NCBI GenBank assembly: GCA_002361625.1
Contig: DETL01000031.1
Coordinates: 44,749 to 87,359 of the forward strand
Direction: 5' to 3'
Length of the DNA: 42,611 nucleotides
From: Bacteroidales bacterium UBA3289
Lineage (GTDB): Bacteria; Bacteroidota; Bacteroidia; Bacteroidales; UBA932
Shown here in pieces: positions 17,459 through 25,677 of this stretch. Position numbers and translations under genes: made by a program. Within the stretch, counting starts at the first letter, position 1; each line of letters opens with the position of its first letter. The notes under the pieces are model-generated. The model had not been told where the DNA came from, ran no database searches, and worked only from the letters and a program-made list of their open reading frames with translations.

Positions 17459-17476
17459 CATTGAGAAAGAACGGAT

Positions 17477-20400
17477 ATGAATAGGAAAAGAGTCTTTGCC
17501 CTGATGATTTCCCTGTCTGTCCTTCTGCCCGGTATGGGACAGGAGCGCAGCCGCGGGTTGAACGATGACTGGAAGTTCGTGCGCGATTCGCTCGCGGGCG
17601 CCGAGGCGGTCCGCTATGACGATTCGGCCTGGAAGACGGTGGACCTTCCCCACGACTTCAGCCTGGAGCCGCTTCCGGCAGGGGAGTACACCCTCGGACC
17701 CTTCTCCCGGGAGACCAAGGGCGGACGCTCGTTGGGCTACCTGCCCGGCGGCACCGGCTGGTACCGGAAGGCTTTCACCCTGGACAAGGCCGATGCCGGG
17801 AAGGCGGTTTCGCTGGTCTTCGACGGCGCTTATATGCTGACGGACGTGTGGGTGAACGGCCAGCCGGCCGCCGCCCACAAGAACGGCTACACGCCTTTCG
17901 CGTTTGATATTACCGACCTGCTGGTTCCGGCCGGACAGGAAAACCTCCTGGCGGTCCGGGTGGTCAACTACGGCAAGAACAGCCGCTGGTACAGCGGTTC
18001 CGGCCTGTATCGCGATGTAGAGCTGGTCGTAACCGATCCGCTGCATATCGCCCAGTGGGGTACCCGTGTCACCACGCCGCAGGTCAATGCGGAGCAGGCT
18101 ACCGTGCACCTGGACCTGACGTTGGAGAATGCCCGCCGCAAGGCCGCCAGGGCCGAAGTACGTGTGCGGATCCTGGATGCGGGGGGGCAGGAGGTGGCTT
18201 CCGGGAAAGCCCCGGTAAAAGTGTCCGGCTCCGCGACGGCCTCGCTGGAACTGTCCGTGGCGAAACCCCGGCTCTGGTCTCCGGACAGCCCGGCGCTCTA
18301 TACGGCTGAGGTCCGCGTGCTGGTCCGTGGCAAGGAGGTGGATTGTACAGCGACCCGTTTCGGCATCCGTACCATCGAGGTGAACGCGGCCGAAGGCTTC
18401 AAACTCAACGGCGAGCCGCTGCTTCTCAGGGGAGGCTGTGTCCATCACGACAACGGCCTGCTCGGCGCTGAGGCCCACCGTACGGCGGAATACCGCCGCG
18501 TCCGCCAGCTCAAGGACGCCGGCTTCAACGCCGTGCGTTGCGCCCACAACCCGCCGTCCCGGCACTTCCTGGAAGCTTGTGACGAGCTCGGCCTTCTGGT
18601 CATCGATGAATTCACCGACATGTGGGAGCAGCCCAAGAACGTGGACGACTATTCGCAGTTCTTCAAGGAGAACTGGGAGAAGGACCTGACCGACATGATG
18701 CTCCGCGACCGCAACCACCCGTCCGTGGTGATCTGGAGCATCGGCAACGAGATCCCCAACTGGAGCGTTGCGGACGCTTCCCGGATCGGCAAGATGCTCA
18801 CGGCGAAGGTGCGGGAATTGGATCCTACCCGTCCGGTTACGCAGGGTGTCACCAGCGCCTATATCCATATCGACTGGGACCATTCCGAAAAGACGTTCGA
18901 ACACCTGGATATCGCCGGCTACAATTATCTGACGCATTATGTCGAAGGGGATCACGTCAAATACCCGGAGCGGGTCATCATGGGCACGGAATCCTATCCG
19001 AAAGACGCTTTCACCTACTGGAAGGACGTAGTGGAAAAGCCTTATGTGATCGGCGATTTCGTTTGGACGGCACTGGACCATCTCGGAGAGGTGGGCCTTG
19101 GCGGCGGGCGTTACGTCCCCGCAGACCGTCCGCAGCGCGGCGGTCCGCAGTTCCAGACTTCCCGCGGCCCCGAAGAGGGAATGAATCCGGCGATGATGTG
19201 GCAGTTCCCGGACCGCCTGGGCCCGGAATTCCCGACGACCTATACGAATTATTGCGGGGACATCGACCTCATCGGCGACAAGAAGCCGCAGGGCCGTTAC
19301 CGCGATGTCCTGTGGGACATCAGTCCGCTGGAAATCCTGGTGCACGAGCCCATCCCTGCCGGCATGGTCGAGATGGTCGGCCTCTGGGGCTGGCCGCAGG
19401 AACAGGCCCGATGGTATTGGCCCGGACATGAAGGGGAGTCCTTCCAGGTCCGTGTGTTTACCAAGGCCCCGCAGGTGCGGCTGGAGGTGAATGGCGAGAG
19501 CGTGGGCGTGCAGAAGACGAATGAAGAGTATATCGCGCTGTTCGAAGGCGTGACTTACCGCCCGGGCAAGCTCGTGGCCATCTCGCTGGACGCGGAAGGG
19601 AAGGAATTGGAGAGCCGGGTGCTCCGTACACCGGGCAAGCCGGCATCCGTCCGGCTGCTTCGGGAACGGTATAACATTGATAATGAACTTGTTTATCTGA
19701 AGGCCGAGGTGATTGACGATGCCGGTGTCGTCGTTCCGGACGTCTTCCCGCTGACCTTCGATATCCAAGGGGCCACCTTCGTGTCCGCCGGCAACGGCGC
19801 TCCCGACGACATGGCTTCTTTCCGGTCCCGCACGCCGAAGACCTGGAACGGAGCGGCGTTGCTGATCGTCCGCCCGTCCGGTCCGGATGCCCGCGTGGAA
19901 GTGACTGTCCATTCCGCCGGCCTGCAGGCTGGCAAGGCCGTCTTTGACGGTCAGGGAAAGGATATCCTGAAGAAGGACATCGGCGTGGGCCTCTGCTCGG
20001 TTATCGGTATCGGTGCCGACTTCGAGGACTCCGTGCGAAGGGTGGCGCAGACTGGAGCTACATACGTGGAAATGAACAACTTCATGGGCGGCCGGATGTT
20101 CGGCCTCACGCCCGAAGGCGCCAAGGCCATCTTCGACAAGTACGGCCTGCGGGTCATTTCCGACGTGACGATGGCCTCGGTCGTCGAGGATACGCCGGAG
20201 TATCTGGACCGCTGGGAGCAGATTTTCAAGGAGGACGCCGTCCTGGGCGTCAAGTATGTGTCCATGACCGCCAACCTGTGTTGGGGAACCGAGGAGCATG
20301 TGAAAATGTGCTGCGGGGTGCTGGACAAGCTCGGTGCCCTTGCCAGGAAATACGGCATCCAGTTCCTCTATCACCTCCACAACATCGAGTTCAATCCGAT

Positions 20401-20911
20401 CCTGGATTCCAGCTACCCCGGCCAGATCGTGGACTTCGTGATGGAAAACACGGATCCGGAGCTCGTGAAGTTCGAGGACGACGTTTTCTGGGTGCAGATT
20501 GGGGGCCGGGATGCAGTGGCCTTCCTGAAAGAGCACAAGGACCGGATTCCGATGCTGCACGTGAAGGATTTCTATTTTATCGGAGAGGGTGATTACCTGG
20601 ATTACAAGGAGCTCCTGACCACCTATTATGGACTCGGCGGCACCGACTGGGTGCTGGAGATGGAGGATCCGATGACCCGCCAGCAGATGTACGACAAGGC
20701 CGAAGGCCATAATCGGATGAGCCGGACCCGCGAGTCCGCCGGTGGCCCGGGCGGTCCCCGTCCCGGCTTCGGCGGTCCCCGCCCGCAGCCTTCTCCCGAG
20801 GAGATCGCCGCCCGCCAGCGCGCCCAGAACGCCTCGCGTCTGAAGGCGCTGAAAGACGTCGAGACCAACATGCGCACCCTGGAAGGCCTCCCTTTCATTC
20901 CATCCTTGTAA
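17477..20911 (+). CDS. GH2 glycosidase fused to a sugar-isomerase/epimerase-like TIM barrel
   Basis: A 1,144-residue secreted fusion. After a signal peptide come the GH2 sugar-binding domain (about 28-175), an immunoglobulin-like domain (180-275) and the GH2 barrel, with acid/base Glu425 in WSIGNEIP and nucleophile Glu505 in MGTESYP. DUF4982-like and GH2 C5-like domains follow, to about 810. A second catalytic-type barrel of the sugar phosphate isomerase/epimerase (AP endonuclease 2) superfamily fills about 835-1090, with metal-ligand candidates Glu865 (YVEMNNF), His966/His968 (YHLHNIEF) and His1028 (MLHVKDF). A Gly/Pro-rich tail segment (about 1090-1110) and a charged helix end the protein. 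GH2 members of this layout are beta-galactosidase- or beta-glucuronidase-like. The isomerase-like family includes enzymes acting on 3-keto-sugars and C-glycosides, but the activity here is unknown. No start codon lies at the junction, so it is one polypeptide. Confidence 0.9.
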   Translation: MNRKRVFALMISLSVLLPGMGQERSRGLNDDWKFVRDSLAGAEAVRYDDSAWKTVDLPHDFSLEPLPAGEYTLGPFSRETKGGRSLGYLPGGTGWYRKAFTLDKADAGKAVSLVFDGAYMLTDVWVNGQPAAAHKNGYTPFAFDITDLLVPAGQENLLAVRVVNYGKNSRWYSGSGLYRDVELVVTDPLHIAQWGTRVTTPQVNAEQATVHLDLTLENARRKAARAEVRVRILDAGGQEVASGKAPVKVSGSATASLELSVAKPRLWSPDSPALYTAEVRVLVRGKEVDCTATRFGIRTIEVNAAEGFKLNGEPLLLRGGCVHHDNGLLGAEAHRTAEYRRVRQLKDAGFNAVRCAHNPPSRHFLEACDELGLLVIDEFTDMWEQPKNVDDYSQFFKENWEKDLTDMMLRDRNHPSVVIWSIGNEIPNWSVADASRIGKMLTAKVRELDPTRPVTQGVTSAYIHIDWDHSEKTFEHLDIAGYNYLTHYVEGDHVKYPERVIMGTESYPKDAFTYWKDVVEKPYVIGDFVWTALDHLGEVGLGGGRYVPADRPQRGGPQFQTSRGPEEGMNPAMMWQFPDRLGPEFPTTYTNYCGDIDLIGDKKPQGRYRDVLWDISPLEILVHEPIPAGMVEMVGLWGWPQEQARWYWPGHEGESFQVRVFTKAPQVRLEVNGESVGVQKTNEEYIALFEGVTYRPGKLVAISLDAEGKELESRVLRTPGKPASVRLLRERYNIDNELVYLKAEVIDDAGVVVPDVFPLTFDIQGATFVSAGNGAPDDMASFRSRTPKTWNGAALLIVRPSGPDARVEVTVHSAGLQAGKAVFDGQGKDILKKDIGVGLCSVIGIGADFEDSVRRVAQTGATYVEMNNFMGGRMFGLTPEGAKAIFDKYGLRVISDVTMASVVEDTPEYLDRWEQIFKEDAVLGVKYVSMTANLCWGTEEHVKMCCGVLDKLGALARKYGIQFLYHLHNIEFNPILDSSYPGQIVDFVMENTDPELVKFEDDVFWVQIGGRDAVAFLKEHKDRIPMLHVKDFYFIGEGDYLDYKELLTTYYGLGGTDWVLEMEDPMTRQQMYDKAEGHNRMSRTRESAGGPGGPRPGFGGPRPQPSPEEIAARQRAQNASRLKALKDVETNMRTLEGLPFIPSL

Positions 20912-20932
20912 CAATACGGTAATCATCCCCAT

Positions 20933-22273
20933 ATGAAACGAATAACTGTCATCCTTTTCGTGTTCCTCTCCTTGGCCGCCTCGGCGCAGTCTTTCGTAGC
21001 CGGAGGGGCCAAGGTGGATATCACGCCGTCCGTCAGCGACTTGCAGCGTCCTTCGGACGTCATCCGCGGGAAGCTTCATGTCCGTGCCATCTACGCTTCC
21101 GACGGCCGCTCTTCGACGGCCATCGTGAGCATGGACACCCATTGCCACGATCTGGACGGGGTCATCCGGGAAATCGGCACCAAGGCCGGTGTGCCCGCGG
21201 CGAACGTCATCATCTCCAGCACCCATACGCACAGTGGCGGAACGGCCGGAATCGGCCCTGACAACATCCCGTCCGATGCGCAGATCCAGGCGGCGATCAT
21301 CAAGGCCGTCTGCGACGCCAAGGCCGCCGCTCGTCCCGCCAGGGTCGGCTATGGCCGGAGGTCTCTGGACCTGAACGTGAACCGGGACAACTACAATGAA
21401 TACCAGGAATGGGAGCAGGCCGCCAACTGGACGGCTCCAGCCGACAAGGACCTGACGGTCGTCACTTTCCTGGACGAGGACGACGTCCCGATCGCCGTGT
21501 ACATGAACTACGGAATGCACCCCGTGAACTTCTTCATGAGCGGCGTGGTGAGCGCCGATTTCCCCGGTGACGCCTGTGCCCTGATCGAGAAGGTGTTCGG
21601 CGAAAAGACGGTGGCCGTGTTCAGCCAGGGGGCCTCGGGTGACGTGAACCCCGCGCTGGCTTACACGGACGTTTTCCGGGAAACGGAGCAGGTCAAGGGC
21701 GTCCCTCGTCCCCACCGGGCCACGCGCGGCTCGCTGGATCTCAGCACCCGGGCCGTCCCCGCCGACCAGGCGGCCGTTCACCGGGCTATGGTGGACCGCA
21801 AGGACGAATACGTTCGGATGCTCGGCAACGCCGTGGGATTCAAGGCTTTGGAAATCATGCTCTACGACACGCAGTACGAGGAGAATCCCGTCATCCGCGG
21901 CGCCGAGACCGTGATCGCGGTCCCGGGCCGTCGGCGTTTGGACAATACGGGGCGCGAGAATTACGACCCGGGCTACGAACCGGCGGATGACGTGCATATC
22001 GGCGTCGGCCTGGTCCGTCTGGGCGACATCGCCCTCGTGAGCGTCAGCGGCGAAATCTATACGGAGATCGGATACCGTCTCAAGCACGAGCTGCCCGCTT
22101 CCAAGCTGGTGGTCGTGACCCTGGCCGACGGGCCTTTCGAGTCGGGATACATCTATTCCGACAAGGCGGCCAACCACCTGACGTTCCAGGTCATCGGCTC
22201 CCGCCTCCAGCCCGGTCATGCCGAGAAAGGGATCGTCGAAGCTGCCAAGCGCCTGATGAAAGAGGCGCGATGA
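20933..22273 (+). CDS. Neutral/alkaline ceramidase-like secreted hydrolase
   Basis: A 446-residue secreted protein: signal peptide MKRITVILFVFLSLAASAQ, then the neutral/alkaline non-lysosomal ceramidase N-terminal fold. Visible family marks are the start AGGAKVDITP, the zinc-ligand motif STHTHSGG, NYGMHPVNFF and SQGASGDVNPAL. True ceramidases are about 650-750 residues and have a C-terminal immunoglobulin-like domain; this protein is shorter and lacks it, as do many relatives in Bacteroidetes sugar-utilisation loci. An amidase or esterase role on a glycoside or lipid-linked substrate is possible, but the actual substrate is unknown. It follows the GH2 fusion by 21 bases and precedes the first GH106 gene by 31. 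Confidence 0.86.
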   Translation: MKRITVILFVFLSLAASAQSFVAGGAKVDITPSVSDLQRPSDVIRGKLHVRAIYASDGRSSTAIVSMDTHCHDLDGVIREIGTKAGVPAANVIISSTHTHSGGTAGIGPDNIPSDAQIQAAIIKAVCDAKAAARPARVGYGRRSLDLNVNRDNYNEYQEWEQAANWTAPADKDLTVVTFLDEDDVPIAVYMNYGMHPVNFFMSGVVSADFPGDACALIEKVFGEKTVAVFSQGASGDVNPALAYTDVFRETEQVKGVPRPHRATRGSLDLSTRAVPADQAAVHRAMVDRKDEYVRMLGNAVGFKALEIMLYDTQYEENPVIRGAETVIAVPGRRRLDNTGRENYDPGYEPADDVHIGVGLVRLGDIALVSVSGEIYTEIGYRLKHELPASKLVVVTLADGPFESGYIYSDKAANHLTFQVIGSRLQPGHAEKGIVEAAKRLMKEAR

Positions 22274-22304
22274 CAAGATTTGTAAACATAGTATCAAAAG
22301 TCAT

Positions 22305-25300
22305 ATGAAAAGAATTGCAACCATCCTCCTTGTCGTCTTTTCCTTTGTCGCGGCGGTATCTGCCTGTTCCGTCGGGAAGGACAAGAGCGCGGCCCGCAAA
22401 GTTTCCATTGACGAACTCCAGGCGGGTTTCCAGAACCCTCCGAAAGAATCCCGCGTCCGTGTCTGGTGGCACTGGATGGGGGATGATGTGACCGAGTCCG
22501 GAATCCGGGCCGACTTCGAGTGGTTCAAGCGGGTCGGCATCGCCGGTTTCCACCAGTTCAATCTCGGCGGCAGCCAGGGGGATGCCAAGTACATGAGCGA
22601 CGTCTGGAAGGACCGCCTGTATTTCGCCGCCCGGCTCGCCGATTCCCTCGACCTTGAAATGGGCGTCCCTTCCTGCGCCGGCTTCAGCGCCACGGCAGGC
22701 CCCTGGGTGAAGCCCGAGGAGGGCATGAAGAAGCTGGTCTGGCGCACCGTGGAAGTGAAGGGCGGCGACGTGGACGTCCAACTCCCTCCTTCCTTCACCA
22801 AGGTCGGCGCTTTCCAGAACGGCGGTCCTGCCGGCCGCAGCTATGATCCGAACGCTCCCGAAACCGGAGGAGAGATCGCGGTCCTGGCCGTGAAGCTTCC
22901 CGAGGGAGCCGTCTCTCCGTTGGATGCAAAAGTGACGGCCAGCGGCGGTGATTTCACCCTGGAGATGCTGACGGACAACGACGTGACCAACGGCGCCCTC
23001 CTGCCTCCGGGCAAGGACGGCTTCGCTTGGATCCAATATGAGTTCCCCGAGGCGGTGACCGTCCGTTCCTTGAGCATCGTCGGCGCCGCGGGCGGCGGCG
23101 GTTTCCCGGGCATGGGCGGTGGCGGCCCTGCTGCCAATGCCCTCGAATGCAGCCAGGACGGCCAGACCTGGACCCGCGTCTGCGACGTCCGGGGCGGTGG
23201 TGCCGCCCAGGCGACGATGAGCGTTCCGGAGACCACGGCGAAATTCTTCCGCCTGACCGTCAGGAACCCGCAGCCCCGTCCGACGGGCGGGATGAACTTC
23301 GGCGGCATGGCCGGAATGGGCACGGTGGGCGGCGGTCGTCCGGGGCAGGCCGCTCCGGCCGGTACGAAGATTTCCGAATTCGTCGTCTGGCCCTCCAGCC
23401 GGATCAACCGTGCGGAGGACAAGGCAGGATTCACGGCTGCCAACAACCTGATGGATTCCGCGACAAAGACGTCCACGGAGGAAGTATTCCCGTCCCTCGA
23501 CGACGTCGTCGACCTGACGGACAAGGTGGATGCTTCCGGCCGGCTTCGCTGGAACGCTCCCGAAGGCCGCTGGCGGATCTACCGCTTTGCGTGGTCCATC
23601 ACGGGCGAGGTGAACCATCCGGCTTCCGACGAGGCCCTCGGCCTTGAAGTCGACAAGATGGATCCCGTGGCCTTCTCCCGCTTCATCCACGTGTATCTCG
23701 ATACGTACCGCGACGCCACGAAGGGGTTCCTGGGCGAAAAGGGCATCCGTTATCTCCTGACGGACAGCTTCGAGGCGGAGAACGAGAACTGGACGCCTGC
23801 GATGCTGGAGAGTTTCCGCCGCCTGCGCGGCTATGACATGAAGGCCTGGATGCCCGTCCTGACCGGCGAAATCATCGGTTCCGCCGACGAGAGCGAGCGT
23901 TTCCTCCATGACTGGCGTGCCACGATCGGCGACCTGATCGCCGATCGTTATGCCCAGTTGACCGACATCATCCGCAAGGATTACGGCATGGTCGGCGGCT
24001 ATTACGAATCCCACGAAAGCGGTCGCGCCTACGTCGTGGACGGCATGGACGTCAAGCGGACGTCCAGCGTTCCGATGGGCGCGATGTGGGTCGAATCCCC
24101 TTGGCTCCGGAGGGGACCGGACGGCCGGTTCGACCGCCGGGGACATGAGGCCGACCTCCGGGAATCCGCTTCCGTCGCCCACATCTACGGGCAGAACTAC
24201 GTCGCGGCGGAATCCATGACCACCTGGGGCGACCAGCTCCAGTACCAGTATGCTCCGGAAGACCTCAAGGAAACGGCCGACCAGGAGCTTGCCAACGGTG
24301 TCAACCGCTTCTACGTCCACCTCAGCGCCCATCAGCCACGCGAGACCGTGCCGGGCATCGGCATGGGCAACATCATCGGCCAGTGGTTCAACCGCCACGA
24401 AACCTGGGCGGAAATGGCCGGCGCCTGGGTGGACTACATCTCCCGCACCAGCTATCTCCTCTCATCCGGCCTCAACGTCGCCGACGTGCTCTATTACTAC
24501 GGCGAAGACTCCAACGTGACGGCCCTGTTCGGCCGCGGCAGCGGGGTCCCGGCCGGTTACCAGTGGGACTACTGCAACCCGACGGCCCTCAAGGACGAGA
24601 TGGTCGCCACGAAGGACGGCCGTATCCTCGCCAAGACGGGCAAGACGGAGTACAGCCTCCTCTGGATGGACCGGAACGTCGATTACATGTCGACGGACGT
24701 GCTCCGCAAGATCGCGTCGCTGGTCAAGGACGGCGTGCAGCTGGGTGGCGTCCGTCCGAAGCATGCCGCTTCCCTCAACGACGATCCGGAGGAATTCGAA
24801 GCGCTCGTGAAGGACATCTGGGATACCGGCCGGGCCAACGTCCACGAGTCCAACGACATGCTCGCCGTCCTTCAGGAAATCGGCATCCGTCCCGACGTGG
24901 ACATCGACGACAGTTTCCGCTTTCTCCACCGTGACTGCGGGGACGCCCAGGTCTATTGGATCAACAAGCCCCTCTCCGAAGGCGGTGACGCGACCCTTTC
25001 GTTCCGCGTGTCCGGCCTGAAGCCGTCCGTCTGGCATGCCGAGACCGGGAAGATGGAGGAAGTCTCCTACCGCGTGGTCGGGGACCGTACGGAAGTCGAC
25101 CTGCACCTCGTACCGAATGACGCGGTCTTCGTCGTCTTCTCCGGCAAGGGCGAGGCGTCCCATACGGTCGCCAGCCCGGCCCAGCGCGAAGTCCTGACGA
25201 TTGCCACGCCTTGGACGGTGAAGTTCCAGGAGAACCGCGGCGCTCCCGCCGAGGCCGTTTTCCCGGAGTTGAAATCGCTCTCCGAGTCGGACGTCTTCGG

Positions 25301-25667
25301 CATCAAATACTTCTCCGGCGTCGCGACTTACTGCAACACGCTTTCCGCCTCCAAGCTGGAAGGTCGTGCGATCCTCGATCTCGGCAAGGTCAAGAACATC
25401 GCCGAGGTCTACGTCAACGGCAAATACTGCGGTACGGCCTGGAAGACTCCTTGGACGGTCGACGTGACGGATGCGCTGAAGGAAGGGGACAATGCCTTGG
25501 AAATCAAGGTGGCTGACCTCTGGGTCAACCGGCTCGTCGGCGACAACCAGCCCGACGCCCCGGAGCGGATCTGCACGACCCCGGGTGTCCAGTCCATCTA
25601 TCCGGCGGACTATCCGCTCAAGGAAGCCGGCCTGATCGGTCCGGTCAGGCTCGTAGAAAGCAAGTAA
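22305..25667 (+). CDS. GH106-like alpha-L-rhamnosidase lipoprotein (copy 1)
   Basis: A 1,120-residue lipoprotein (lipobox VSAC, Cys21). The N-terminal signature RVRVWWHWMGDDVTESGI followed by FEWFKRVGIAGFHQF is that of the GH106 family, whose studied members remove alpha-L-rhamnose. The catalytic barrel spans roughly 35-800 with conserved acidic motifs LTDSFEAENENW (Glu490), YYESHESGRA (Glu568) and AAESMTTWG (Glu636); two of these probably act as acid and base. Beta-sandwich insertions, including Gly-rich loops near 23082-23135 and 23282-23362, interrupt it. The C-terminal ~170 residues are a galactose-binding-like sandwich with AEVYVNGKYCGTAWKTPW. It is paralogous to 35072-38371. Rhamnose specificity is inferred from family membership. 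Confidence 0.88.
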   Translation: MKRIATILLVVFSFVAAVSACSVGKDKSAARKVSIDELQAGFQNPPKESRVRVWWHWMGDDVTESGIRADFEWFKRVGIAGFHQFNLGGSQGDAKYMSDVWKDRLYFAARLADSLDLEMGVPSCAGFSATAGPWVKPEEGMKKLVWRTVEVKGGDVDVQLPPSFTKVGAFQNGGPAGRSYDPNAPETGGEIAVLAVKLPEGAVSPLDAKVTASGGDFTLEMLTDNDVTNGALLPPGKDGFAWIQYEFPEAVTVRSLSIVGAAGGGGFPGMGGGGPAANALECSQDGQTWTRVCDVRGGGAAQATMSVPETTAKFFRLTVRNPQPRPTGGMNFGGMAGMGTVGGGRPGQAAPAGTKISEFVVWPSSRINRAEDKAGFTAANNLMDSATKTSTEEVFPSLDDVVDLTDKVDASGRLRWNAPEGRWRIYRFAWSITGEVNHPASDEALGLEVDKMDPVAFSRFIHVYLDTYRDATKGFLGEKGIRYLLTDSFEAENENWTPAMLESFRRLRGYDMKAWMPVLTGEIIGSADESERFLHDWRATIGDLIADRYAQLTDIIRKDYGMVGGYYESHESGRAYVVDGMDVKRTSSVPMGAMWVESPWLRRGPDGRFDRRGHEADLRESASVAHIYGQNYVAAESMTTWGDQLQYQYAPEDLKETADQELANGVNRFYVHLSAHQPRETVPGIGMGNIIGQWFNRHETWAEMAGAWVDYISRTSYLLSSGLNVADVLYYYGEDSNVTALFGRGSGVPAGYQWDYCNPTALKDEMVATKDGRILAKTGKTEYSLLWMDRNVDYMSTDVLRKIASLVKDGVQLGGVRPKHAASLNDDPEEFEALVKDIWDTGRANVHESNDMLAVLQEIGIRPDVDIDDSFRFLHRDCGDAQVYWINKPLSEGGDATLSFRVSGLKPSVWHAETGKMEEVSYRVVGDRTEVDLHLVPNDAVFVVFSGKGEASHTVASPAQREVLTIATPWTVKFQENRGAPAEAVFPELKSLSESDVFGIKYFSGVATYCNTLSASKLEGRAILDLGKVKNIAEVYVNGKYCGTAWKTPWTVDVTDALKEGDNALEIKVADLWVNRLVGDNQPDAPERICTTPGVQSIYPADYPLKEAGLIGPVRLVESK

Positions 25668-25677
25668 GACCAAGCAT

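Noticed and set aside
19970..19990. The GH2/isomerase fusion as two genes joined by a frameshift error.
   Set aside because: The frame is continuous with sensible codon use throughout, no start codon or signal peptide lies near the junction, and no leftover start or stop is seen in other frames. It could still be checked by resequencing.
17417..22297. A minus-strand open frame of 1,626 codons opposite the GH2 fusion and the ceramidase-like gene, and similar frames opposite susC (12484-15381), copy 2 of GH106 (35030-38062) and the xylanase (4081-6129, plus strand).
   Set aside because: They mirror real genes with recognised domains and arise because those G+C-rich genes rarely use codons whose reverse complement is a stop. 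Their translations are low-complexity and match no family I know.
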